Part shown: positions 34,301 through 43,418 of the stretch, in pieces
Layout: each line of letters opens with the position of its first letter
How positions within the stretch are numbered: position 1 is the stretch's first letter
Source of the DNA: Desulfurispira natronophila
GTDB lineage: Bacteria > Chrysiogenota > Chrysiogenetes > Chrysiogenales > Chrysiogenaceae
Assembly (NCBI RefSeq): GCF_014203025.1
Contig: NZ_JACHID010000015.1
Span: 1 to 59,255 of the forward strand
Direction: 5' to 3'
DNA: 59,255 nucleotides
The notes under the pieces: model-generated
What the model was told of the DNA's origin: nothing
Databases searched by the model: none
What the model saw: the letters and a program-made list of their open reading frames with translations, nothing else
Position numbers and translations under genes: made by a program

Positions 34301-35869
34301 ATCACTACTGGTGAGGTCAGTCTCCGAGGCAACGGTAATATGGCTTTCGGATCTTCAGCGGTTATACAGGAAGGTCATGGCGTCGATGCCTTCCGCAGTC
34401 TGCAGAACCTGGAAGACGCCTTGAATCTCGATATCGGTCAGCCAGGTATCAAGGCGCCCAGCGACTGGGAGCTTGGCTCCGGCACGGTGCCCGGTATGAT
34501 GGGAGACTTTACCGGTAACTATAATACCGAGTGGACCTTTGATGTGGCCAATATTAACGGTAGTAGTGAAAGCGTTGATGAAATCAAGCGGGGGGTAGAG
34601 TATACACGCACTTCTGATGTCAGCAGTGCTGATAACACCCTCATGGCCTATAATCCCGTGACTAAGCGTTTCCACCTCAGTGCCATGGGATCCCTGAAGA
34701 TTGAATTTTTCAATCCACCCAAGGGTGGTCAGGGGGGCTCTTACGAAACGACGGAAATTAATCTTTCCGGCAGTCCCAGTGGCGGGATTTTTGGTTCACT
34801 GCAGGAAATAGAGGACTATATCAATCGGGAGTTAAAGAAAGACTCGGTAGCCCTGCGCAATGGAATTCAAGTGAACTTTAACGGTTCGCCTCAAAATAAC
34901 GATGTGACCTTCTCCGTCAATGGTAACGGCAATACGAACATCAGGGGAGTGCACACGACCTCTACCCAGTATGGAAATGAGGGTTATGATAACGGTCTCT
35001 TTGGTCGCCAGCTTATAAACGAAGAAACACCACCAGAAGCGGTACATCACGCCTTTGAAACCAATTTCAATCATTTTGAGCACGATCAGCGCACCCTGCG
35101 CATTCCCTACGGTGACGAAGTAATCAATATTGTGGTGGAAGATCTGACCAAAGACAGCGGCGCCGCCAAAAGCCAGCGCTTGGACTTCACCCGTTATGAA
35201 AATGGTGACCTCCGGTCAGCGGAGAAAGTGAACGATGCCATGCAGTTTTCGCTGCAGAAGGCTCTGGATGAGCATTTTGGCGGTGAAGGAACTTCACCGA
35301 TAACGCCTCAGATCAATGGTGCCGGTACCAACAATGATCCTTATGCCCTGCAGTTTGTCCACGACGGCAGTGTCATGCAGGGTATAGATGACAGCTACCA
35401 AGATCTCTTTGGACTCCGTAAACCCGGGGTCAGCGCAGAGATGACCGTCTATGACTTCAAGGGGAATCACGTTCGCCGCATAGAGGTCAACACTGCGAAT
35501 GAAGAAGTTTATATGCGCGATGGTGTCAGCCTGGCTTTTTCTCAGGGTGAAATCATCGAGCGGGATAAGTTCAAAGTAGCCATGGGGACTGGTGCCTCCA
35601 GCGAGGTTGGTAACCTGGAGCGAGCTCTGGATCAGACTCTGGACTCCCTGGCCAAGGTAGGTTCTACCTCACATCGCTTGGACTTGCTGGATCAGCGTTA
35701 TGAAAACATAACGGTTATGCAGAAGGAGTTTGTTAATAAGGCCATGGGGGCTACCATGGAAGATATGATAGAAGTGGCCACTCGCCTTGAGCGTGAAAAG
35801 ACCAGTTATGAATCGGCGCTGGCAGTGCACGGCAATGCATCGCGGCTCAGCTTGCTGAACTACATATAG
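31319..35869 (+). CDS. flgL: Flagellar hook-associated protein 3, greatly enlarged
   Basis: 1,516 residues against about 300 in Escherichia coli and roughly 750 in Campylobacter. The first 150 residues (MMRVTSNMLSANFLGGVNKS, SNRTVLAPSSDPVRVSQALS, HLDRYIFGGHQTR) and the last 95 (LDLLDQRYENITVMQKEFVN, MIEVATRLEREKTSYESALA, ASRLSLLNYI) are the conserved flagellin-like D0/D1 ends. About 1,250 residues lie between, rich in Gly, Asn, Asp and Thr with beta-type repeats (for example NRLNITLDSSSAAG, YGNRLIEDYPLGS), so this surface part is a giant exposed domain. ATG at 31322 is equally possible. Single uninterrupted frame. Confidence 0.9.
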   Translation: MMRVTSNMLSANFLGGVNKSLNNMLESNKQIASNRTVLAPSSDPVRVSQALSFQNSIDLSSQYQRNISNTKTWLDLSDGSLQSISSILQKTKNDFALAGSSDSMSPDARKALANDVEAMRRELISLGNTKHLDRYIFGGHQTRSEPFQERKQEIEIIRNGSYVGTSGAVLYSKGVFSDLPELPGGDYEIHIDYDDNTNVATVSMRDSKGRVVSLDSNGSDNSGGGNMNNLTTVARYHVNPGDYIDTGRGVALEIPQGFRGGQRIQFSYSPGDSLAYLGDSGVSKSQVGINDQVDVNVPGSEIFSKTAKMIETTFTNTTGGVPIKNITKFGDIDHANVQRGDTIDINGLDHSGNRIGAARILSPKAAMLDLTNATKDERTFSMHYSNDRLDGVSKNITVPQHGYDNHNRLANAIQGAINESLAPANNHPVYFSGGMDASGETTGPLYSAGGTVTNRLFATGTIAYDQFKQISLKVDEDASIGDGPLTFQIHGFDEKTQYASTEGLNSAASTFLGKMTIDNPEVGFKYSIKDEGYVSGTDFGLNIGFLGYQSFSAGSTFDFAMDTEPAVAFTHTGGAGSNLEGLKLQYDNLRYNGQNIESIVLESVGVDLTYTINTADGNSHTETLNLGPDAYKYPVEIPGTGASIRLDQSVGDFSLSAGATATFEFDNSRTLSPNLDLTGYTGDGETMILRARSAVDSPPEYDPDDPSTHAPLSPGNYSAAGTINFGDGQGGFFDVLDNHGNVTETVYVSSDGRTSLSNGVQVSFDPEAKFQIGESMNFSILPQNAVGVRSDGSNLLFETRETGEQVNLNIYADPYSKLGLDHNVIGASGVNNSYSIDPDLPVEDMLRFIEDLYGNTVDAYITENGKLAFKDLHPGHSRLEVNLTTNNEGIRHMSHLANPNYHPIGGEFNDYYIMGEYTGRSDNRLNITLDSSSAAGTSVVGRDQGISLTIEDRYGNRLIEDYPLGSDEYHGEPIYIGNGLSIRIPIGTPVQPGGITTGEVSLRGNGNMAFGSSAVIQEGHGVDAFRSLQNLEDALNLDIGQPGIKAPSDWELGSGTVPGMMGDFTGNYNTEWTFDVANINGSSESVDEIKRGVEYTRTSDVSSADNTLMAYNPVTKRFHLSAMGSLKIEFFNPPKGGQGGSYETTEINLSGSPSGGIFGSLQEIEDYINRELKKDSVALRNGIQVNFNGSPQNNDVTFSVNGNGNTNIRGVHTTSTQYGNEGYDNGLFGRQLINEETPPEAVHHAFETNFNHFEHDQRTLRIPYGDEVINIVVEDLTKDSGAAKSQRLDFTRYENGDLRSAEKVNDAMQFSLQKALDEHFGGEGTSPITPQINGAGTNNDPYALQFVHDGSVMQGIDDSYQDLFGLRKPGVSAEMTVYDFKGNHVRRIEVNTANEEVYMRDGVSLAFSQGEIIERDKFKVAMGTGASSEVGNLERALDQTLDSLAKVGSTSHRLDLLDQRYENITVMQKEFVNKAMGATMEDMIEVATRLEREKTSYESALAVHGNASRLSLLNYI

Positions 35870-35927
35870 GCATAAAGAAGCATTTGCTGTGAAATGGCCA
35901 ATATGAATCCATGATACTGGATAAACT

Positions 35928-35971
35928 AAAACCGCCCCGCGGCTTCAATATGAAGTGCGGGGCGGTTTTTT
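35928..35971 (+). terminator. Intrinsic terminator after flgL
   Basis: AAAACCGCCCCGC (35928-35940) pairs with GCGGGGCGGTTTT (35957-35969), continued by TT. A 16-base loop separates the arms. It is strong on the + strand and also usable by the convergent PPIase gene. Confidence 0.92.
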
Positions 35972-36020
35972 GTCAAAAGGGACAGCCAGGCTATAGGGTT
36001 GTGTCAAGGTAGCTGCACTT

Positions 36021-36569
36021 TTACTCTTGGCCCTTGATGTAGGCACGGATGATCTTTTGGTCCTCGACCGGACGGTCCTGGCGGTCAGTGCGAGTATTCT
36101 CAATTTTTTCCACTACATCGTAGCCGCTGATTACGGTGCCGAAGATAGTGTGGTTCCCATTGAGCCAGGGGGTGGCAGCGGTTGTAATAAAAAACTGACT
36201 GCCATTGGTGCCAGGGCCGGCATTGGCCATGGCAAGCAGGCCGGGCTGATCAAAAGTGACCTCAGCACTTACCTCATCGGCAAATGGTTTTCCCCAGATA
36301 GACTCCCCGCCGCGGCCTGTGCCGGTGGGGTCTCCACCTTGAATCATGAAGCTGGGAATGACGCGGTGAAAAATAATGCCATCGTAGTAGCCGTTGCTGG
36401 CGTGTGTGGCAAAATTCTCGCTGGCCTTGGGTGCGATTTCAGGCTTGAGTTGAACTTCGATGTTTCCTTGGGTCGTTTCAAGTACAATAACCGTTTGGTT
36501 TGTCACAGTTGCTCCTTTAATGGGAAGTGCCAGCAGTGCTAGCACAATGATGGTAAGTAGAGTGCGCAT
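36021..36569 (-). CDS. ppiA: Periplasmic peptidyl-prolyl isomerase, cyclophilin type
   Basis: 182 residues with a signal peptide (MRTLLTIIVLALLALPIKGA). The cyclophilin domain is clear: GIIFHRVIPSFMIQGGDPTG, with catalytic Arg in FHRV, then GLLAMANAGPGTNGSQFFIT and LNGNHTIFGTVISG. It catalyses cis-trans isomerisation of prolyl bonds in exported proteins. AAGGAG precedes the ATG. It shares strand and a short gap with the rhodanese gene upstream. Confidence 0.9.
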   Translation of the reverse strand: MRTLLTIIVLALLALPIKGATVTNQTVIVLETTQGNIEVQLKPEIAPKASENFATHASNGYYDGIIFHRVIPSFMIQGGDPTGTGRGGESIWGKPFADEVSAEVTFDQPGLLAMANAGPGTNGSQFFITTAATPWLNGNHTIFGTVISGYDVVEKIENTRTDRQDRPVEDQKIIRAYIKGQE

Positions 36570-36590
36570 AGGGCTGCTCCTTGGGTAGTT

Positions 36591-36992
36591 TTATGGGTAG
36601 GGAACAGGCTGATACCCCTGCTCAATTAAGTGATAGAGGCCTCCCTGCAGGTTGATGACCTGGTAGCCCATATCTCCCAGGAACTTGGAAACAGCGGTTG
36701 TTCGGTTCCCGGTACGGCAGATAATGGCAAAAGGTGTGTTGCGGGTAACGACGCTATCAATGCTTTGCAAAAATGCACGGGCATCATACTGTCCCTGCTC
36801 ATCGAAGAAAGTAATGGTATGGGCATTCGGGATGATTCCAGTCTCTTTCCATTCTGCAGCCGTGCGAATATCAATGATGGTTATTCCGCTGTTAATCAGG
36901 ACTTCAGAGGGATACTGGTGTTGGACATTCTGGGCGTGGGCATTGCCAAGGAAAAGGGTGAGAAGTAAGGCTGGAAGCAGTAACTTGCGCAT
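36591..36992 (-). CDS. Periplasmic rhodanese-domain protein
   Basis: 133 residues with a signal peptide ending at AHA. The single rhodanese domain has IIDIRTAAEWKETGIIPNAH, the catalytic Cys in IICRTGNRTTAVSKFLGDM and LQGGLYHLIEQGY. It may move sulfur in the periplasm, from thiosulfate or polysulfide, or act in redox signalling; the substrate is not shown. It lies 22 bases upstream of the cyclophilin gene, suggesting one transcript. Confidence 0.82.
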   Translation of the reverse strand: MRKLLLPALLLTLFLGNAHAQNVQHQYPSEVLINSGITIIDIRTAAEWKETGIIPNAHTITFFDEQGQYDARAFLQSIDSVVTRNTPFAIICRTGNRTTAVSKFLGDMGYQVINLQGGLYHLIEQGYQPVPYP

Positions 36993-37282
36993 GTATACCT
37001 CAGTTTAGCGATGGAAGTAGATTAAGAAAGATACGATAACCAGGACGGGTTGGCAAGTCTCTTTGGTGGTGAGTGGCATCAGAGTAGGCTTACTTGGCCA
37101 TTGCTGCGAACAAGCTGGAAGTGTTCCGGGCTGTTGTGGCAGAAATATTGCCACTGGAAAACATTCTACCGATTAATCTACTGCCAGCTGGTTATATGCA
37201 TTGATAATAGTACTTTATATCGGTGGTAATTTTGCCATTTACATAAACGCCATTTATGCTTTGCAAATGCCGCAAAACTATA

Positions 37283-37311
37283 TTGCCATAACACTGGCGC
37301 CTTGCTATGGT
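37283..37311 (+). promoter_or_regulatory. Putative promoter of the ccsBA operon
   Basis: TTGCCA and TATGGT are 17 bases apart, ending 127 bases before the ccsBA ATG. The rest of the 446-base gap 36993-37438 contains a small inverted repeat (CATAAA 37242-37247 with TTTATG 37253-37258) and no convincing gene. Confidence 0.4.
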
Positions 37312-37438
37312 ACTCAAAGGATTGCTTTGCAGGGTGGAAACCCGTCTAGGCTGCACTTGCTTGTAGCTATGTGAAATCGACTCTTTTGCGGGGGGTCGGT
37401 GCATATCGTGATGTTTTTTTATTTTTGGAGTACCATGT

Positions 37439-40375
37439 ATGAAGGCTTTTACCGACGCACTTTTTTCCATGCGGACCATGTTAGTTCTGCTTTTTTTCAC
37501 TTCCGTTGCATGTGCTATTGCAACTTTTATTGAAAATGACTTCGGCCCGGAAACGGCTCGTGCACTGGTTTACAATACTCGCTGGTTTGAGGCGCTCTAC
37601 GCCTGGATGATGGTGGGGTTCTTTGCCAATATCCAACGCTATCGGATGCTGCGCCCATCCAAGATTTTTTCGTTTATGATTCACATCTCCCTGGTGGTTA
37701 TCCTGGTTGGTGCCACGATTACCCGTTACTTCGGGTACGAAGGTATGATGCACATTCGTGAGGGGGAGATCGCTGACTATATTCTTTCTACCGACACCTA
37801 TGTCCAGCTGGAAGTCCAGGGCGAAGAAATTGACTGGCCAGTGTTGGTGGCGGACATGGGTACCAACCGCTTTACTTTCACTACAGACATTGATGGTCAA
37901 CGCTTTGCCGTGAGTTACGTCGACCATCGCGCGGGGCGCAACAAGCAAATGACGGTTGATGTCTCCTACGGCAATGAAGAGAAACAAGTTATGCTTATTG
38001 GTGGGCAAGGTATTCAGGGTATTCCGGTGGATCTGGAAATTGGCGGCCTGGAAGCGACCTTGACCTACGGCGCCAAAGTGCTGGAGTTGCCCTTTGGTCT
38101 GAGGCTGGACAATTTTGCCCTTGATCGTTATCCCGGTTCCAACTCACCAGCATCTTACTCCAGCTACGTAACCATCATTGATGAGGAGATGGGCATTGAA
38201 GAGCCCTACCATATATTTATGAACAACATACTTATTCATCGTGGCTTCCGCTTCTATCAGTCGTCCTATGATACTGATGAGCGGGGAACCTACCTGTCTG
38301 TTTCCATGGACCCTGGCAAGCTGCCCACCTATATCGGATACTTTTTCCTGACTGTAGGGCTTGTGGTGAGTCTCTTTATGCCACAAGGTCGCTGTCGCAT
38401 CCTGCTACGTCAGCTTTCAACAGCCAAAAAGAAGCCAACAGCTCCTGCTGTAGCTTCATCAATGGTGGCTCTGATGGCAGCGGGCTTGATGCTGGCAACT
38501 CCTGGTACGGCTTCTGCGTTCCCGGAGTACGCTGAGCAGGGCTCAAGGGATGATGCCCAGCAACAACAGCAACAGGAACAGCAGCAAGCCATAGGTGAAG
38601 ATCAGCTGCAGCAGCCTCCCGCTGGTGAGTCAGCCGCGCAACCACGCCAGCAGCGTCAGCCTCGGTTGCCTATTCCCGATGATTACGACTTGCGCCATGC
38701 CGAGAAGTTTGGACGCATGCTGGTGCTGGATACTGCTATTGGCCGTATCAAGCCTATGGATACCTATAGCAACGAGCTGCTTTACAAGATTGCTCGTACC
38801 GTCTCCCTGGAGGGCTTTACGCCTAATCAGATTGTCCTTGGCATGATGACCAACCCATTCTCCTGGCAGTTTGTAGATATGATTCGGGTGGAGCACCCAC
38901 AGCTTCGGCGTATACTGGAAATTCGCGATGACGATCAACGTCGTATTCCTTTTGTAAACTTTTTTGATGAGCAAGGCAGCTATCGTCTGACCCAGTATGT
39001 GGAAGCGGCTTACCAGAAAGATCCGGCTTATCGCAATACCTTTGATCGTGCCATTGTTACAGTGGATGAGCGGGTCAGTATTGCCTATATGATGTATGCC
39101 GGATTAATCTGGAACTTCTTCCCCCGCGCCGATGGAGTCGATACCAACCGCTGGTATACCCTCACCGAGGCGATGGAGACCTTTCCGGAGGAGAATCGTC
39201 GCCAGGTTATGCGTATGTACGGCAATTACTTTACCGCCGTTGAGCGGGGGCTTGAGACCGGGAACTGGTCAGACGCCAACCGCTTTATCGAGGATATTAA
39301 GCAGTATCAGCGAGCAAACGACACCACCGCTGCCATGCCCAGCGAGGCCAAGGTCAAGGCAGAGCTGATTCTCAACAAGTACAGCATCTTCAAGAATCTC
39401 ATGCCCTACTTCCTGCTGGTAGGTTTGACCTTCCTGGCTGGTGCCTTCCTGCGTATGTTCATTCCCGTTGCATCCACCAAGAGCAAGAAGCATCAGAGTT
39501 TGCTTGACCGACACTACCCCCTGTTTCACAAGATCATGCTGGCTCTGGTAGCCATTGGCTTTGTCATCTTTACCATTGGTCTGGGTCTGCGCTGGTATGT
39601 GTCAGGTCACGCACCCATGAGTAATGCCTACGAATCAATGATTTATATAGCTTGGTCGGCGGTGCTGGCGGGTCTGGTCTTCAATCGCAGCCAGCACGCG
39701 GCTGCCCCTGCGGCTGCAGTGATGGGCGCTATCTCCCTGATGGTAGCTCACTTGAGCAATATGAACCCTCAGATCACCAACCTGGTGCCAGTCCTGCAGT
39801 CGTACTGGCTCGTCTACCATGTGGCGGTTATTACCGCCAGTTACGGTTTCTTTGCCCTGAGTCTGCTGCTGGGCATGCTGGTGCTAATCCTCTATGCCTT
39901 CCGTTCACCCAAGCGGCCACACCTTGACACCTCTATCAAGGATATGATGATTATTAATCGCGTATCCATGATTGTTGGCCTGGGCCTCTTTACCATCGGT
40001 AACTTCTTGGGAGCCGTTTGGGCCAATGAGTCCTGGGGTCGCTATTGGGGCTGGGACCCCAAGGAAACCTGGTCGCTGATCATCATTCTGATCTACGTCC
40101 TGGTAATCCACATGGACCTCATCCCCAAGCTCAAAAACAAGCTCTACTGGATTGCGGTGGGTTCCATACTCTCATTCTCAACTGTGCTGATGACCTACTT
40201 CGGGGTAAACTTCTACCTCTCCGGTCTGCACTCTTATGCCGGCGGTGACCCCATGCCTGTGCCCGTCTGGGTTTACTACTGCCTTGTTGTTATTGTTGCG
40301 CTTATAGCCATTTCGTTTTGGAAACGGGAGACCAAGCTGCCCATGGCAGCCAGCGAAGTCAAGGATGAGGCGTAA
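37439..40375 (+). CDS. ccsBA: Fused System II cytochrome c synthase CcsBA (ResB-ResC)
   Basis: 978 residues: an N-terminal ResB/CcsB part ([20 protein letters not shown], a conserved His in [15 protein letters not shown] and a large periplasmic domain) and a C-terminal CcsA part with the WWD motif [16 protein letters not shown] (about residue 866) and conserved histidines. It moves heme across the membrane and ligates it to CxxCH of apocytochromes c. Between the parts, at about 371-405, lies a Gln-rich linker ([16 protein letters not shown]). Such single-chain CcsBA is typical of Campylobacterota and Bacteroidota. GGAG sits eight bases before the ATG. The next gene overlaps as TAATG. Confidence 0.92.
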   Translation: MKAFTDALFSMRTMLVLLFFTSVACAIATFIENDFGPETARALVYNTRWFEALYAWMMVGFFANIQRYRMLRPSKIFSFMIHISLVVILVGATITRYFGYEGMMHIREGEIADYILSTDTYVQLEVQGEEIDWPVLVADMGTNRFTFTTDIDGQRFAVSYVDHRAGRNKQMTVDVSYGNEEKQVMLIGGQGIQGIPVDLEIGGLEATLTYGAKVLELPFGLRLDNFALDRYPGSNSPASYSSYVTIIDEEMGIEEPYHIFMNNILIHRGFRFYQSSYDTDERGTYLSVSMDPGKLPTYIGYFFLTVGLVVSLFMPQGRCRILLRQLSTAKKKPTAPAVASSMVALMAAGLMLATPGTASAFPEYAEQGSRDDAQQQQQQEQQQAIGEDQLQQPPAGESAAQPRQQRQPRLPIPDDYDLRHAEKFGRMLVLDTAIGRIKPMDTYSNELLYKIARTVSLEGFTPNQIVLGMMTNPFSWQFVDMIRVEHPQLRRILEIRDDDQRRIPFVNFFDEQGSYRLTQYVEAAYQKDPAYRNTFDRAIVTVDERVSIAYMMYAGLIWNFFPRADGVDTNRWYTLTEAMETFPEENRRQVMRMYGNYFTAVERGLETGNWSDANRFIEDIKQYQRANDTTAAMPSEAKVKAELILNKYSIFKNLMPYFLLVGLTFLAGAFLRMFIPVASTKSKKHQSLLDRHYPLFHKIMLALVAIGFVIFTIGLGLRWYVSGHAPMSNAYESMIYIAWSAVLAGLVFNRSQHAAAPAAAVMGAISLMVAHLSNMNPQITNLVPVLQSYWLVYHVAVITASYGFFALSLLLGMLVLILYAFRSPKRPHLDTSIKDMMIINRVSMIVGLGLFTIGNFLGAVWANESWGRYWGWDPKETWSLIIILIYVLVIHMDLIPKLKNKLYWIAVGSILSFSTVLMTYFGVNFYLSGLHSYAGGDPMPVPVWVYYCLVVIVALIAISFWKRETKLPMAASEVKDEA

Positions 40376-41439
40376 TGGAATTTGTTCCCAAGTGGATTGC
40401 CTGGGAGAGTACCGAGCGCTGTAATCTCTCTTGCATACACTGTCGCTGCTCATCGGACATGGAGAAGGATCTGTTTCATCTGGATACGCAGCGGGCGCTG
40501 CAGCTGGTGGATCGCATTGCCGAGTTGTGTCAGCCGGTATTTGTGCTCAGTGGCGGTGAGCCCCTGATGCGTGAGGATATCTTCGACATTGCTCGTTACG
40601 CCGATGGCAAAGGGTTTCGGGTTTGCATGGCTACTAACGGCGCCCTGCTCACGGACGATATCTGCGAGCAGATGAAGCAGACCAATATCCGTATGGTTTC
40701 ACTGAGTCTCGATGGTTCCTCGGCGGAAGTTCACGACAACTTCCGCCAGGTACCTGGCTCTTTTGATGCCGTTATGCGAGCAGCGGAACTGCTGAACCAG
40801 CATCAAATTCCCTTCCTCATCAATTCTTCCTTTACGCAGCGTAATCAGGAGGATATTGCCGCAACCTTTCGCCTGGCGAAGGGGTTGGGTGCCCGCGCCT
40901 GGTACATGTTCATGATTGTGCCGACCGGGCGCGGTGAGGATGTGATGGCAGAGTTGGTCAAACCTGAAGACTATAACGAAATATTGCGCTGGCACTACGA
41001 GCAGGAGAAACAGGAGGACAAAATCCTCATGCGACCCACCTGTGCGCCTCACTACTATCGCATGGTGCCGCAGCTCAACAAGCAGAGTGATGACAAGCTG
41101 GAGCGACGTTCCCTGACCTTCTCTACCGGCGGTGCCAAAGGCTGTATTGCAGCTCAATCGATCTGCTTTATTGATGCCCGGGGCAATGTCAAGCCTTGCA
41201 GCTATCTGCCTCTGACTGCGGGCAATATATTGGAGACGCCTTTTAAGGCCATATGGGAAGAGTCGCAGCTCTTTCAGGATATGCGCGACTTCAAGGCTTA
41301 TAAAGGTCGTTGTGGAGCCTGTGAGTATGTGAACGTCTGTGGTGGGTGCCGCGCCAGGGCTTACAGTGTAACCGGCGACTATATGGAAGAGGAGCCCTTT
41401 TGCGACTATGTGCCTCTAAGTATGGGGCACTCGAGTTGA
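40375..41439 (+). CDS. Radical SAM/SPASM protein of the heme/heme-d1 type (AhbC/AhbD/NirJ-like)
   Basis: 354 residues. Radical SAM motif Cys16-Cys20-Cys23 in CNLSCIHC, followed by SGGEP. The C-terminal SPASM-type part has [20 protein letters not shown] then [18 protein letters not shown] and EEPFCDY. This arrangement is that of AhbC, AhbD and NirJ, which act on siroheme-derived tetrapyrroles in alternative heme or heme d1 synthesis. Its place after ccsBA and before hemE supports a tetrapyrrole role, but peptide-modifying SPASM relatives remain possible. The ATG overlaps the ccsBA stop. Which step it performs cannot be read from sequence. Confidence 0.72.
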   Translation: MEFVPKWIAWESTERCNLSCIHCRCSSDMEKDLFHLDTQRALQLVDRIAELCQPVFVLSGGEPLMREDIFDIARYADGKGFRVCMATNGALLTDDICEQMKQTNIRMVSLSLDGSSAEVHDNFRQVPGSFDAVMRAAELLNQHQIPFLINSSFTQRNQEDIAATFRLAKGLGARAWYMFMIVPTGRGEDVMAELVKPEDYNEILRWHYEQEKQEDKILMRPTCAPHYYRMVPQLNKQSDDKLERRSLTFSTGGAKGCIAAQSICFIDARGNVKPCSYLPLTAGNILETPFKAIWEESQLFQDMRDFKAYKGRCGACEYVNVCGGCRARAYSVTGDYMEEEPFCDYVPLSMGHSS

Positions 41440-41551
41440 TATGATTTTTGCTAACACGAGAAGTTTTTTCAGTAGAACCATGATGGATTCGCAGTGATTC
41501 CTTATGGGAAGAGTTTAAGCATCCCCAAGTAACACGAAAGGTATAAGTGAT

Positions 41552-42574
41552 ATGGCAAATTATGATTTTATAAAAGCTTGTTATGGAGATCCCGTTAGCC
41601 GAACTCCCGTATGGTTCATGCGACAGGCAGGTCGCTACCTGCCCGAATACCGTGCGGTACGTAAAAATTACTCATTCCTGGAGATGTGCAAGAAACCAGA
41701 AGTTGCCTGTGAGGTAACTATTCAGCCAATTGACATCATAGGAACCGATGCGGCCATCATGTTCTCCGATATCCTGGTGCCCTTTGAACCTATGGGTTTG
41801 GATCTGGATTTCAATCCGGCACCGGTCATCGCCAATCCCATACGCAGCCGGGAACAGGTGGACAGCTTGCGCCTGGATGCCGCCGAAGAGGTAGGCTTTG
41901 TTTATGATGCTATTAAGCTGATTAAAAGAGAGCTGGAGAGCCGTCAGGTCCCCCTTATCGGTTTCTGTGGCGCCCCTTTTACCTTGGCTTGCTATGCCGT
42001 TGAAGGAAGCGGAAGCAAAAACTACCCCACCCTGAAAGAGATGATGTACAGTGATCCGGCACTGTTCTCCGACCTGATGCGTGCCTTTGTTGTAGTGCAG
42101 GTTGACTACCTCAATCGCCAGATTGATGCTGGCGTTGATGCGCTGCAGATTTTTGATTCCTGGGGAGGGATCCTCAGTCGTGAGGACTATGACCATTTTG
42201 TTTTGCCCCATATGAAGAGCCTGTTCAGCCAGCTCAAGCGCACAGTGCCGATAATCTTTTTTATTGGGAACAATGCCCACTTGCTGGAATCCCAGGAATC
42301 TACAGGTGCCGATGTCATGGGTCTTGACTGGCGCATTCCAGTAGATGCAGCACGTCAAAGATTGGGTAACACTCCAGTACAGGGGAACTTGGACCCTACC
42401 CTGCTTTTTGCCGAGCCACAGCTATTGGAAAAGCGCGTGATCGATATTCTTCGTCGCAATGGCAATAAGCCTGGCTTTATATTCAACCTGGGCCACGGTA
42501 TTACTCCCAAAACTCCGGTTGACAATGTCAAACTGGTAGTCGAGTTGGTCCACCAATACCCTGTGGGAGAGTGA
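41552..42574 (+). CDS. hemE: Uroporphyrinogen decarboxylase
   Basis: 340 residues. Active-site motifs are PVWFMRQAGRYLPEYRAVR, AIMFSDILVPFEPMGLDLDF, IGFCGAPFTLACYAVEGSGS, FDSWGGILSREDYDHFVLPH and FNLGHGITPKTP. It removes the four acetate carboxyls from uroporphyrinogen III to give coproporphyrinogen III. It is 28 bases ahead of the hemX-like gene and so probably co-transcribed with hemX-hemA-hemC. The 112-base gap before it leaves room for a promoter. Confidence 0.95.
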   Translation: MANYDFIKACYGDPVSRTPVWFMRQAGRYLPEYRAVRKNYSFLEMCKKPEVACEVTIQPIDIIGTDAAIMFSDILVPFEPMGLDLDFNPAPVIANPIRSREQVDSLRLDAAEEVGFVYDAIKLIKRELESRQVPLIGFCGAPFTLACYAVEGSGSKNYPTLKEMMYSDPALFSDLMRAFVVVQVDYLNRQIDAGVDALQIFDSWGGILSREDYDHFVLPHMKSLFSQLKRTVPIIFFIGNNAHLLESQESTGADVMGLDWRIPVDAARQRLGNTPVQGNLDPTLLFAEPQLLEKRVIDILRRNGNKPGFIFNLGHGITPKTPVDNVKLVVELVHQYPVGE

Positions 42575-42602
42575 TCGTGAGAGAGGGCAGAGGGGTCCCG
42601 TT

Positions 42603-43418
42603 ATGATGGTGACCATACTGCAGCATGCCAGTTTCGTGGCTTATGTGCTCTCAAGCATCTTCTTTTTTCGCTATATATCAAAAGATAGTGAGCGTACAGT
42701 AGCTTTGGCCTATGGAACTGCTATTGCTGGGCTGATCTTTCAAGTTTTCCCCATGGCGGTGATTATTCGAGAAGCGGGCTACTTTCCATTGGAAAACCCG
42801 CTTCTTATGCTCTCTCTCTTTTCCGTATGTATTCTGTGTATTTTTCTGGCCATTTCGCTGCGGCATCGATTTGCCATTTCCGGAACCTTTGTCATGCCCC
42901 TGGTTTGTTTTGCCGCAGCGGGGCAGTTGGTGGCGAGCGCTCCAAGCCTGAGTTTGCCTGAACCACTGCGATCCTGGATGTTTACCATGCACATAATGCT
43001 GGTGACACTGGCTTTTTCTTTCTTTTTCCTTTGCGCCTCTACTGCCGTATTTTATTTGATCATGGAAAACCAGCTCAAAGGTAAGCGCCAAGGCGCCCTT
43101 TTTCACCGTATCCCCAGTGTGCTTTCACTGGTGCGCATTAAAGCAAGTATGCTGTTGTGGGGGTTTGCCTCCTACACTCTGGCGCTTGTGGTCTCTCTCT
43201 ATTGGAGCTTGCAGATCTACGGTGTTGCGGTATTGCCAGGTGATCCGAAAGTTCTTGTATCCGTAGCTACCTGGGCGCTGTATGGCGGGTTGCTACTGGC
43301 AACTCGCCTGGGGGTAATGGATCCACGCCAGTCAGCTTATGCCGTAATTGGTTCACTGGTATTAGTGGTATTGGCGCTCTTTGGAGTGGGTCACATATTT
43401 CCGCGGGATCAGCTATGA
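42603..43418 (+). CDS. hemX: HemX-like CcsA-family membrane protein
   Basis: 271 residues in about eight membrane helices, of the cytochrome c assembly (CcsA/CcmF) superfamily: LQHASFVAYVLSSIFFFRYI, LRSWMFTMHIMLVTLAFSFF with conserved His, KASMLLWGFASYTLALVVSL. The WWD heme-handling motif is absent, as in HemX of Bacillus, which lowers HemA levels. The stop overlaps hemA (ATGA). A role in controlling 5-aminolevulinate supply or in heme export is plausible; a true assembly function cannot be excluded. Confidence 0.8.
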   Translation: MMVTILQHASFVAYVLSSIFFFRYISKDSERTVALAYGTAIAGLIFQVFPMAVIIREAGYFPLENPLLMLSLFSVCILCIFLAISLRHRFAISGTFVMPLVCFAAAGQLVASAPSLSLPEPLRSWMFTMHIMLVTLAFSFFFLCASTAVFYLIMENQLKGKRQGALFHRIPSVLSLVRIKASMLLWGFASYTLALVVSLYWSLQIYGVAVLPGDPKVLVSVATWALYGGLLLATRLGVMDPRQSAYAVIGSLVLVVLALFGVGHIFPRDQL

